IMG/VR virus record: IMGVR_UViG_3300043774_001230
Location: 1 to 42,504 of that record
Direction: 5' to 3' (one strand)
Length of the DNA: 42,504 bases
Source: a virus
This document shows positions 21,066 through 28,151 of the stretch, piece by piece. The notes beneath the pieces were generated by a model. That model saw nothing but the letters and a program-made list of their open reading frames with translations. It was not told the DNA's origin and ran no database searches. The position numbers and the translations under genes are program-made. The stretch's first letter is position 1, and every line of letters starts with the position of its first letter.

Positions 21066-21824
21066 TTATAAAATATTTAGGTCATCAAGAAATACATGAT
21101 TATCTTGATCGAAGGACTTCATTAAACCATTTTTGATTATGCTATATTGCACTGGATAGTCTTTATTGAAAGTTATTGTAAACGTGTTCAACATAGGCTG
21201 ATTCAATTTTAAATTACAAACATAGTGAAAAAGAATATTTTCAGCATTATTGAACGATTGAAGATAGTCTGGACTCTGTTGTATAAACCATAGATAGCAG
21301 TTACATATTGAATCAATTATATATGATTTACCTGCAAAGAATAGATCTAGAATCCCATCTGGACCCTTCAACATATACAAATAATTTTGATCAAATTCAA
21401 ATGAATTAACTTTAACATCGAATCTACTTCTAATCACGAAATCATATGTGAAGTTATACGATCTTTCATGTTCAGATTTTAACACATTTGCCCTATAGAT
21501 ACGATAAAACATCATAGCAATATGATGTAAATAACTGTTATTTTTTGTTTTTAGACCAATATATCTTTCAACTTCAGCAGGTATAGTAGTATCATATAAA
21601 AATTCCCAAGCTTTCGGATTATACTTTGTAAGTATATCATTCAAATTAGCTAACTCTGTTCTAACATTATTTTGTGAATGATATGATATGAAAGATTGGG
21701 TGTGTATATTAGGTAACCCAGATTCCATACACGAAGAGATAAAATAATCAACTTCAAATGGAAAGTTTGGTACGTTTTGTAGATAATTTCTACTATGACC
21801 TGATAAACAGACAGCTATTCTCAT
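21066..21824 (-). CDS. transferase-like protein of the glycan cluster, copy 1
   Basis: 252 residues (MRIAVCLSGHSRNYL...), first gene of the 16202-21824 minus-strand cluster. It is clearly related to the following gene along the whole length, so the pair arose by tandem duplication followed by strong divergence. Features are the N-terminal beta-alpha unit, DILTKYNPKAWEF, and the YDFVIRSRFD motif. AGTAAAAGATAAG stands before its ATG and may be a weak promoter. Probably a glycosyltransferase; donor and acceptor unknown. Confidence 0.65.
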   Translation of the reverse strand: MRIAVCLSGHSRNYLQNVPNFPFEVDYFISSCMESGLPNIHTQSFISYHSQNNVRTELANLNDILTKYNPKAWEFLYDTTIPAEVERYIGLKTKNNSYLHHIAMMFYRIYRANVLKSEHERSYNFTYDFVIRSRFDVKVNSFEFDQNYLYMLKGPDGILDLFFAGKSYIIDSICNCYLWFIQQSPDYLQSFNNAENILFHYVCNLKLNQPMLNTFTITFNKDYPVQYSIIKNGLMKSFDQDNHVFLDDLNIL

Positions 21825-21881
21825 CTACTTATCTTTTACTTTTAAAATTCGTCAGGTTTTAATACTTGCAAAAGTGTAAGT

Positions 21882-22223
21882 TCACAATTCACTGCCTTTT
21901 ACGTATTTTACTGAATCCCCAAGTTGAGCAAAAGTAGGTCGAACTAGATGAGAACATATCTCTATCTTATGCGAAGTTACTTTGATTTTAAGTATTGGAA
22001 TTCTATTTTCATCAATGAGACTAAACTGAAGATCTTCCAAAGAAACTTTTTCAGATATTTCTAAGATAACGCATTCATGATCAACTGACTTAACAGTCCA
22101 ATCTAACAAACTTATTTTGCGGAGACTTGTTGAATTATCGTGAAGTTGCCGCATAGAGTTATTGTGTACACATTGTTCTGAGTCAATGGAATATTGTGAT
22201 TCTCTTGAGTAAAAGTTATGCAT
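21882..22223 (-). CDS. second frame of a possibly frameshifted membrane-anchored protein
   Basis: 113-codon frame. Its first 37 codons overlap the previous gene (22112-22387) in another frame and look unnatural there (MHNFYSRESQYSIDSEQ...). From about 22115 on it is a convincing beta-rich protein (SLLDWTVKSVDHECVILEISEKVSLEDLQ...). A -1 shift at the AAAA run (22115-22118) joins it in frame to the preceding protein just before that protein's stop codon, giving 168 residues. So it is probably the C-terminal part of one protein, or an independent gene with an internal start, or the result of a mutation. Confidence 0.5.
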   Translation of the reverse strand: MHNFYSRESQYSIDSEQCVHNNSMRQLHDNSTSLRKISLLDWTVKSVDHECVILEISEKVSLEDLQFSLIDENRIPILKIKVTSHKIEICSHLVRPTFAQLGDSVKYVKGSEL

Positions 22224-22387
22224 CCATCTTTCTCAGAATACGAATTAGTGTAATAGTACTGTTTGTCCTGAGCAATTATTTTATAAAGAGAAGACCTTGT
22301 ATTTCTTTCAGATAAGAACATTAGTATACTTGTTGTAAAAACTACAATCAGTATTAACACAATACTTATTCTAACTTTGCTAATCAT
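22112..22387 (-). CDS. membrane-anchored hypothetical protein, N-terminal part
   Basis: 91 residues. The N-terminal hydrophobic helix (VRISIVLILIVVFTTSILMFL, 5-25) looks like an uncleaved anchor; the rest is a beta-rich outer domain. The frame stops at 22112 right after an AAAA run; a -1 shift there continues into the 21882-22223 frame. The stop falls inside what looks like a beta domain, which is why a joined product is favoured. No family recognised. Confidence 0.6.
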   Translation of the reverse strand: MISKVRISIVLILIVVFTTSILMFLSERNTRSSLYKIIAQDKQYYYTNSYSEKDGCITFTQENHNIPLTQNNVYTITLCGNFTIIQQVSAK

Positions 22388-22419
22388 AACTATTTTTTAC
22401 TAGGAATTTATCTAAAGTT

Positions 22420-23001
22420 TTAAGGAATATACAAGATTGTTGGATTATCTTTATGTATGTCGAGCTCAGAGTATTTTTGCTTAAATTCATCAAGCCTAAA
22501 TGGAGAACAGATAAGATGATGACCGTGCTTAGTAGGAATATTTGCAATAACTTTCGCTCCAATTGGTTGCAAGCTTGCAATGTACATCTGAACTTCTCGG
22601 TCAAAGATCTCATCGAAATTATCAATATCGATAATCCATTTCTTTTCAGGATCAGCTGAGTATTCTCCACACACCGACTCGTACGCCTTTCGAGCTGACT
22701 TAAAATCCTTGTTCATGATCTGATCAGTTACTTTCTTTAGAACGTGAAACGCTATTCTCTCAAAGGATCTTCTATTCAAGTTTATGCATGCTCGTGCATT
22801 ATTAAACTCGCAAAGATTTACTATCTCTGGAAATAGCTTTTCTAGATGAGATTCGGATGTGATATAATAAGTCTTTATCACATATGAATTTGATCCTATT
22901 TCTGGATTTTCCTTCTTTCGCTTGATTATCTGTAAATGATAAAAATCATCCTCACTTCTAAATTGAAGTATGCTCTTTATTAGTTCAAAGTTATTTACCA
23001 T
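22420..23001 (-). CDS. hypothetical protein with primase-polymerase-like motifs
   Basis: 193 residues. Three segments recall archaeo-eukaryotic primases: ARACINLNRRSFE near 70, the D-x-D pair in WIIDIDNFDE near 126, and KHGHHLICSPF near 161, in the place of the S-x-H motif. The order and spacing are right but the protein is short and the third acidic motif is not obvious. It may be a nucleotidyl-transfer enzyme or a degenerate relative. It is co-directional with and 1 base after the 23003 gene. A 96-codon frame inside it is a shadow. Confidence 0.55.
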   Translation of the reverse strand: MVNNFELIKSILQFRSEDDFYHLQIIKRKKENPEIGSNSYVIKTYYITSESHLEKLFPEIVNLCEFNNARACINLNRRSFERIAFHVLKKVTDQIMNKDFKSARKAYESVCGEYSADPEKKWIIDIDNFDEIFDREVQMYIASLQPIGAKVIANIPTKHGHHLICSPFRLDEFKQKYSELDIHKDNPTILYIP

Positions 23002-23002
23002 G

Positions 23003-23302
23003 TTATATCAATTCTCCTTTTTCAATTTCTTCTTTACGATTAAGAAGCTCTACTTTATTGCTTATCCTACTGAACCACCAACTTTTTGAAAGGTCGATGT
23101 CGTTAGAATCTGCATAGATTCTAAAAACTTCTCTTGGAACTTCCTTCTCCAATTTTGGACCGAATATCCACCACTTTCGATATGTGACAATTTTAGTCCC
23201 TTCGTAAAAAATTGTCACCGGTTCTGATCCGATATCTTCGCCATATGATTCCCACCAAGTTTCGTATTGGAAGGTTCTTCCTGCTATTGTTATGCTTTTC
23301 AT
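23003..23302 (-). CDS. small hypothetical protein
   Basis: About 99 residues from ATG at 23302 (MKSITIAGRTFQY), which overlaps the upstream stop as ATGA; a longer frame start lies inside the HAD gene and is rejected. The protein is rich in Trp and Tyr (YETWWESYGED, YRKWWIFGP, SKSWWFSR), suggesting a compact beta protein. No family recognised. Confidence 0.65.
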   Translation of the reverse strand: MKSITIAGRTFQYETWWESYGEDIGSEPVTIFYEGTKIVTYRKWWIFGPKLEKEVPREVFRIYADSNDIDLSKSWWFSRISNKVELLNRKEEIEKGELI

Positions 23303-23868
23303 ATTCCGTATGTTTGTTCTGTTACTGTCCAACTAAGTATTTGCATGCCTTTTACATAATGATCGCGGTCAAATCCACGAGTGTTTCTCGGTGAAGGTAG
23401 CACATGCAAAAAGTTATGTCTTTGGCTGTAGAGCATATCACTATCATCATCAATAATCAAATAGTTTTCAATGCCAGATTTTTGAATGTTTTCGTTCTGC
23501 GCGTCACGGCTCCAATTAATATGATGAAAGCCATTGTCTCTTAACCACTTCTCAATTTCACATCCTCGAGGTACAGTATAGCCATTGATGTCTCCTCTAA
23601 AGTTTGGGGTAAGTCCAATGATTTCGCCAGGCATACCTTCAAGTTCCCAAACCTTTTTCATATATTCAATGCCTGAATGCCTCCAAGTAGAGCTGATGAC
23701 GATCTTTGCCTCACTTTCAGCAATCAGCTTATTCAACCATTCTTTGCTCCATGAGCAAAAAGCTTGATGTTGATCCCCATTAGTCCATTCAACATATTCG
23801 CATTCACCGGCAGCATACGCATCCTGGCAATTCAGCACACCGTCAATATCCAAAAAGATTATTTTCAT
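23299..23868 (-). CDS. HAD-superfamily hydrolase
   Basis: 189 residues. FLDIDGVLNC at residues 5-14 holds the nucleophile Asp and the second Asp; KIVISSTWR carries the motif II Ser/Thr; LIIDDDSDML holds the acidic motif. The layout matches the small HAD proteins common in phages (annotated as HAD domain in Swiss Army Knife RNA repair proteins). A role in nucleic-acid end repair or nucleotide dephosphorylation is possible but not shown. A GTATAAT motif stands 6 bases before the ATG, so it heads the 22420-23868 unit. Confidence 0.8.
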   Translation of the reverse strand: MKIIFLDIDGVLNCQDAYAAGECEYVEWTNGDQHQAFCSWSKEWLNKLIAESEAKIVISSTWRHSGIEYMKKVWELEGMPGEIIGLTPNFRGDINGYTVPRGCEIEKWLRDNGFHHINWSRDAQNENIQKSGIENYLIIDDDSDMLYSQRHNFLHVLPSPRNTRGFDRDHYVKGMQILSWTVTEQTYGI

Positions 23869-23874
23869 GTATCA

Positions 23875-23881
23875 ATTATAC
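23875..23881 (-). promoter_or_regulatory. GTATAAT promoter 6 bases before a start codon
   Basis: Minus strand: TTAGTATAAT, TGATAC, ATG. The spacing of six bases predicts a leaderless mRNA for the HAD gene. Together with the next entry it makes a divergent promoter pair in a 75-base gap. Confidence 0.55.
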
Positions 23882-23930
23882 TAAATTTCAAAAAAATGTT
23901 ATAACTATTTTTAAATGTTTCAAATATTGA

Positions 23931-23937
23931 GTATAAT
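23931..23937 (+). promoter_or_regulatory. GTATAAT promoter 6 bases before a start codon
   Basis: Plus strand: TGAGTATAAT, TTTACT, ATG at 23944. Same motif and same spacing as on the opposite strand of this gap. Confidence 0.55.
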
Positions 23938-23943
23938 TTTACT

Positions 23944-24186
23944 ATGGCAGATTTTTGTACTAAATGCGCAAATCATATGTTTGGCGAAGACGTTAAACCG
24001 GACATTGACATACGTGAGATATTTGAATCTTTAAATGACGGTTACATGCAATCCGGATTCATTTGTGAAGGTTGTGGTTTGGCTGCGATCTCTAAAGTAG
24101 ATAATGAGCTTACTTTATGGAGAATGGATTACGTAGACGGCGAAGGCGAACTGATTGAAGTTAAAGCTTCAATAGACGATTATTAA
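23944..24186 (+). CDS. small zinc-ribbon-like protein
   Basis: 80 residues with two cysteine pairs, FCTKCANHMFG (C5, C8) and FICEGCGLAAI (about C42, C45), spaced as in a zinc ribbon. The second half is acidic and beta-rich (LTLWRMDYVDGEGELIEVKA). Its start is fixed by the GTATAAT motif 6 bases upstream. Possibly a regulatory or nucleic-acid-binding protein; no family named. Confidence 0.68.
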   Translation: MADFCTKCANHMFGEDVKPDIDIREIFESLNDGYMQSGFICEGCGLAAISKVDNELTLWRMDYVDGEGELIEVKASIDDY

Positions 24187-24210
24187 AAATAAATAGCATA
24201 AACGCGAATC

Positions 24211-24846
24211 ATGAAGTTTATGCTACTTACTCTTGGGATCGTATTACAACTACTTTCCTTTTCTCAAGATACGATAATCGATCGAGGAATTTATCAATCT
24301 TATTACTCATACTCTTTACAGCAACCAATGTATGTAAAGTATGTTCTTTGGAAAGGAGGAGGAGAATGTAGTCGATCGAAATTTAGATTTATAAATGATA
24401 CTGAATTAGCAATGGTTGATAATTCGGAGTACACTAGATCTGGTTTTGACAGAGGACATTTAGCAAATGCTGAGGATTTTGCATATGATTGCGTTAAAGA
24501 TGAATTGACATTTAGATACTATAACTGTCTACCGCAGACTCCGAACCTAAACCGAGGTCCTTGGAAAGTCTGGGAAACAACAATTAGACAGGAATCTCAA
24601 AAAGACTCCTTATTGATAATAACTGGAGGAATTTGGACAGGAACTATTGAGAAAGGAATACAAGTTCCAACATATTGTTGGAAAGTTGTACAATCACTAT
24701 CGACCCTGAAAGTTACGCATGTTCTACTGTTTACTAATAAAATAAACGACTCAGTCGGAAAGGAGATAACGTTAGCTGAACTTGAAAAGATGCTAAAGTA
24801 TCAAGTACCGATCCGTAAAAAGAAAATCATTAAAACTAAAAAATAA
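24211..24846 (+). CDS. exported DNA/RNA non-specific endonuclease
   Basis: 211 residues. A signal peptide (MKFMLLTLGIVLQLLSFSQ) is followed by a beta-beta-alpha-metal nuclease domain: DRGH at 80-83 with the general-base His83, then YNCLPQTPNLNRGPW (about 104-118), with the metal-binding Asn, and E122. Four to five lysines end the protein. It resembles Serratia-type nucleases, although it lacks their larger C-terminal part. Export suggests it works in the periplasm or outside: degrading host DNA set free on lysis, or DNA of competing phages. TAAAAATAAATA lies before the start. Confidence 0.85.
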   Translation: MKFMLLTLGIVLQLLSFSQDTIIDRGIYQSYYSYSLQQPMYVKYVLWKGGGECSRSKFRFINDTELAMVDNSEYTRSGFDRGHLANAEDFAYDCVKDELTFRYYNCLPQTPNLNRGPWKVWETTIRQESQKDSLLIITGGIWTGTIEKGIQVPTYCWKVVQSLSTLKVTHVLLFTNKINDSVGKEITLAELEKMLKYQVPIRKKKIIKTKK

Positions 24847-25230
24847 ATGAAAAACCAGCAATTAATCGATCGTTTAGATCAATTGCCTGCACAAATCGCA
24901 GAAGTGTCAACTCAATTAATGGAGTTGCAACAAAAGAGTCAAGACTTAAAAAATGAGCAAGTTGATCTTGAGTTACAGATCAAGATGAACATCTTGACCG
25001 AAGTTGATGACAATGGAAAGAAAGTGTATTCAAACGCTGAGTCTCGTGATGCTGCTCTTTCTGAAAGAGCGAAGGCGCATCCGCAACTATGTGAGATTGC
25101 AGCAAGCTTGGGTGATTTAGACAAGCAAATTCAAATGATTAAGATCAACCTTGAGAAACTTGCAAACGAGCAGAGAAACATCAGAAGCATCATGGCATTC
25201 ATTGCATCTGGCTCGGCAAATGACCTATAA
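24847..25230 (+). CDS. coiled-coil hypothetical protein
   Basis: 127 residues, almost wholly helical with heptad character in two stretches (about 1-45: LIDRLDQLPAQIAEVSTQLM..., and 80-115: ASLGDLDKQIQMIKINLEKL). The helices could form a hairpin. It starts directly at the end of the nuclease gene (TAAATG), so the two are co-expressed. No family recognised. Confidence 0.65.
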   Translation: MKNQQLIDRLDQLPAQIAEVSTQLMELQQKSQDLKNEQVDLELQIKMNILTEVDDNGKKVYSNAESRDAALSERAKAHPQLCEIAASLGDLDKQIQMIKINLEKLANEQRNIRSIMAFIASGSANDL

Positions 25231-25231
25231 C

Positions 25232-25666
25232 TTAGGCAAAGTTTATTGTGACTTCTCTTTTATCTAGGTGAATTTCAATATCATTTATTGAAATTTGTCC
25301 AAATTTAGAGCTATCAAATTCCAACTGATATGTCCATCCTTCGTCCTCACTAGAGTCAGCGAAGTTGATGGACATTTCTATTGGTATTGTCCGGTCGTAG
25401 TCTGTTTCTTCAGACCATACATCAAGTACTGCTTCTCCAACAATTGAATTGATGTTGATTTCAGCCCCAAATATTCCTTCTTTGCCTATTCTAAGGTCAG
25501 CTGTCCACGTAACGGTTAGCTTGTCACGTATTTCAAAGTAAATATCTTGAATCTTTGGATCATACTGTGGAAAATCAGAATATCCAAAGTCCCTACCCAA
25601 TTTAGGTTCGCCATACACACTTACGTCAGAAGATCGTAATTTTGTAGTAAATTGAAGTGTCTCCAT
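25232..25666 (-). CDS. hypothetical beta-rich protein
   Basis: 144 residues from ATG 25666 (METLQFTTKLRSS); a start six codons earlier would overlap the upstream gene, and TAATAAATAAAG immediately before the chosen ATG fits the local leader type. The protein is acidic and made of alternating strands (IYFEIRDKLTVTWTADLRIG, YQLEFDSSKFGQISINDIEIHL). It converges with the coiled-coil gene, 1 base between stops. No family recognised. Confidence 0.65.
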   Translation of the reverse strand: METLQFTTKLRSSDVSVYGEPKLGRDFGYSDFPQYDPKIQDIYFEIRDKLTVTWTADLRIGKEGIFGAEININSIVGEAVLDVWSEETDYDRTIPIEMSINFADSSEDEGWTYQLEFDSSKFGQISINDIEIHLDKREVTINFA

Positions 25667-25670
25667 ATCT

Positions 25671-26042
25671 TTATTTATTAGCAAAGATCGATTCTAATAA
25701 TATCGAGATTGTGAAAGTTAGGCAAAAAGTTACCACGATAGCCAGCAATATTACCCATAAATATGAAAGCGTTCTTCTATATCTAGCAAAAGCTTCATCA
25801 AGAATTATAGCATCTTCTGCCGATTGTCCATATTCTTTAGTTAGATTCTTAACTACCTTCTCTCTTATTCTATTTAGAAAATATATTTCGAAACAGTCAA
25901 ATGCGATTAGTTGAATGACTATGCTCAGAATAAGACTGTTGTTTAGTTTGAATACACGCAATATTGAATATATTATGCATATTATAAACCATGATAGTAA
26001 TGGATATTTTGGAGCATCGAAGAAGAATAAAACTTTTTTCAT
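25671..26042 (-). CDS. membrane protein, hypothetical
   Basis: 123 residues with three hydrophobic helices: about 13-30 (YPLLSWFIICIIYSILRV), 34-52 and 92-118. The loop between the second and third is charged (RIREKVVKNLTKEYGQSAEDAIILDEAF). The start overlaps the stop of the 26039 gene as ATGA. No family recognised. Confidence 0.65.
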   Translation of the reverse strand: MKKVLFFFDAPKYPLLSWFIICIIYSILRVFKLNNSLILSIVIQLIAFDCFEIYFLNRIREKVVKNLTKEYGQSAEDAIILDEAFARYRRTLSYLWVILLAIVVTFCLTFTISILLESIFANK

Positions 26043-26191
26043 TTTTTTGAAGAAAATATTTCTATGTACACACCGACTCTAGAATCAGCAATTTCTTGAG
26101 AAAATTTTCTTTGTTTCTCCTTATTTCCATTTGGGTAGCATTCTCTAAATTTTGCGTAAAGTAATTCTCTATCGTGTTTATCGTAATTCAT
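26039..26191 (-). CDS. small basic hypothetical protein
   Basis: 50 residues (MNYDKHDRELLYAKFRE...), strongly charged, with the stretch NKEKQRKFSQEIADSRVG. It overlaps the membrane-protein gene by 4 bases (ATGA) and heads that unit. The leader AGTAAAAATTAAC before its ATG resembles a degenerate GTATAAT element at the same spacing. No family recognised. Confidence 0.55.
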   Translation of the reverse strand: MNYDKHDRELLYAKFRECYPNGNKEKQRKFSQEIADSRVGVYIEIFSSKK

Positions 26192-26225
26192 GTTAATTTT
26201 TACTCAGGTTTCCATGATAGTTCTC

Positions 26226-26233
26226 TATAAATA
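26226..26233 (+). promoter_or_regulatory. TATAAATA late-promoter-like octamer
   Basis: TATAAATA stands 4 bases before the ATG at 26238, just upstream of the block of virion-like genes that runs to 36149. Identical to the T4 late promoter core. Confidence 0.5.
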
Positions 26234-26237
26234 AAGT

Positions 26238-26339
26238 ATGAGATCTTTAAAATTAGCAATAGCTGTGTCAGTTTGGTGTCTATTTGCATGGACAAGTTGG
26301 TTCTTCTCAAAGATAAGCCATCTTTTTAAAAATAAATAA
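26238..26339 (+). CDS. tiny single-span membrane protein
   Basis: 33 residues: MRSLKLAIAVSVWCLFAW, then TSWFFSKISHLFKNK. One hydrophobic helix (5-23) lies between a short basic start and a basic tail. The TATAAATA octamer just before the ATG supports a real start. It lies 24 bases before the tagged hydrolase gene; it may be a lysis accessory or envelope peptide, which is only a guess. Confidence 0.45.
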   Translation: MRSLKLAIAVSVWCLFAWTSWFFSKISHLFKNK

Positions 26340-26363
26340 TCAAAAGCTAAACTTTTAACTATA

Positions 26364-28124
26364 ATGCTCAAATCATTTAGTCAATATTTAAAGGAGAAAG
26401 AAAATCCAGATCAACTTATACAAAAATTTGCAACAGCTGTTGCACAAAACAGTAAAGTTAAAGAAACTCCAGCTGGCTCAAATAATTCTCCAGAGATTAA
26501 GAAGATGTTGAGTAACGTTGGTATAAATTCTCCAGCGGCATGGTGTGCAGCTTTTGTTTCATGGATATTTGATTTAGCTTTCTCTGAAAATCCTCCATTC
26601 AAGACAAGTGCATCTGTGTTAAGCATGTGGAAAAATTCACCAGAATCTATGAAGATTAATATAGATTCTGCTAGAAAAAATACATCATTAATTTTACCTG
26701 GGATGATCTTTATTAAAAGCAGAGGAGGCGCTGCTTCTGGAAAGGGACATACTGGTATTGTACTTGGTTTTGAAAACGATCAACTAAAAACGATTGAAGG
26801 AAACACAAACGATGAACTTAGCGGAGAAGGTCATAGAGTTGGTTTGAATATTGAAAGGGGTCGTAAATTATCTGACTCTGAATTACTTGGATTCATTGAT
26901 CCTTTTTTAGAATATAGATCTGAACCTGGATTTAATCAAAAATTAACAGAAACAGTAAATGCAGCTCTTAGAAACGTTGGTGTTTCTTCAAATATTGATG
27001 CACCAGAGTCGACTACGAGTACTCAAATTGATCCAGCAGCCAGCATACAATCCGTAACTGATCCTAAGGTTACTGATACTATACCTGCTGCGACCACTGA
27101 AGAGATTAAATCAAATCCCATAATGAGAAACATGATTATGGGAATAACTAAAATGGCACTAGCTCCAGTAATAGCTCAATTGTCTAAAGCACAGGATGAT
27201 ACGGCTATTGCTCAAGAACTAGATAAATTTTGCAAAGACACTCAAAAAGATCCCAAGCAAGTTGCAAATAGCGTAATCGGATCACTAAAGACGTTAGATA
27301 AAGTAGGATTAGATTCTAATAAGATCGCAGCAGAATTTGGATTAGATCCATTGGTTCTTGAGAAAATAGTAAAATACTTGAATACACTAGTTCCGGATAA
27401 TACTTTAGAAATGAAGTCTGGAACTCCTTCATTTAATGCAATAAATCAATGGAGCCCAAGCTTATCTACTGCAGCTGTTTCAAAAGATTTAACTGACTTC
27501 ATAGAAATAACTAAGCTTGTTATAGCAAAGCTTGAAGGAGGTTATTACCATCCAGATATGTTGAAGGACGGTCGTGTAAAAGATACTCGTTATTCCGGAA
27601 GCGGTGAAACTATGTATGGATTAGATAGATTTGCAGGACATGGTCTATATTACTCTACTCCTAGAAAGGGTAAAGATCCAATCGATGATCTGCAGTATTT
27701 AGATAGCTATGAATACAAGACGCCAGCAGCTAAAGAATTCTGGGAAACTATTGATTCTCAAAACGCTAGATCTACTTGGAAATGGGGAGAAAAGGGACCT
27801 TCTGCAATTCAACCCAGACTATTGGAATTAGCTGCGCAAATAATTAAGCCCGAATATGAAAGGCTTGCTCAAAAATATCTTTCACCAGAAGCATTAGCTC
27901 TAGTAAATTCAGACGGCCGTCTTCTATTTAATTTCATATATGCTACGTGGAACGGAAGTGGATGGTTCCAGAAATTTGCTAATAAACTAAATGATGCAGT
28001 TAAATCTGGAATAAAGGTAACTGACCAGCTTGTTCAAGTTGTGTTAGATGCAAGAGTAAATAGTGGAAATAGCTTAGTTGCACAAGGTGGCAAAAAGATA
28101 GCAAATTTAGTAGGATTCGCATAA
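26364..28124 (+). CDS. capsid-tagged cell-wall hydrolase, CHAP plus lysozyme-like domains
   Basis: 586 residues. Residues 1-12 (MLKSFSQYLKEK) carry the capsid-targeting-like tag FSQYLKE. Residues 55-165 look like a CHAP amidase/peptidase: C61 in AAWCAAF, H129 in GKGHTGIVLG, and EGNTND at 145-150. A linker of about 200 residues, rich in Thr, Ala and helical segments, follows. Residues 385-586 hold a lysozyme-like domain beginning IAKLEGGYYHP with GETMYGLDRFAGHG, recalling GH108-type muramidases. The two activities would cut peptide and glycan of the wall. The tag suggests packaging in the head, so use at entry is as plausible as use at lysis. Confidence 0.72.
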   Translation: MLKSFSQYLKEKENPDQLIQKFATAVAQNSKVKETPAGSNNSPEIKKMLSNVGINSPAAWCAAFVSWIFDLAFSENPPFKTSASVLSMWKNSPESMKINIDSARKNTSLILPGMIFIKSRGGAASGKGHTGIVLGFENDQLKTIEGNTNDELSGEGHRVGLNIERGRKLSDSELLGFIDPFLEYRSEPGFNQKLTETVNAALRNVGVSSNIDAPESTTSTQIDPAASIQSVTDPKVTDTIPAATTEEIKSNPIMRNMIMGITKMALAPVIAQLSKAQDDTAIAQELDKFCKDTQKDPKQVANSVIGSLKTLDKVGLDSNKIAAEFGLDPLVLEKIVKYLNTLVPDNTLEMKSGTPSFNAINQWSPSLSTAAVSKDLTDFIEITKLVIAKLEGGYYHPDMLKDGRVKDTRYSGSGETMYGLDRFAGHGLYYSTPRKGKDPIDDLQYLDSYEYKTPAAKEFWETIDSQNARSTWKWGEKGPSAIQPRLLELAAQIIKPEYERLAQKYLSPEALALVNSDGRLLFNFIYATWNGSGWFQKFANKLNDAVKSGIKVTDQLVQVVLDARVNSGNSLVAQGGKKIANLVGFA

Positions 28125-28151
28125 TACTGCTGATCTTAAATAAATAATATC

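Noticed and set aside
22380-22670. Minus-strand 96-codon frame
   Set aside because: Lies almost wholly inside the 22420-23001 gene in another frame and has no coherent composition.
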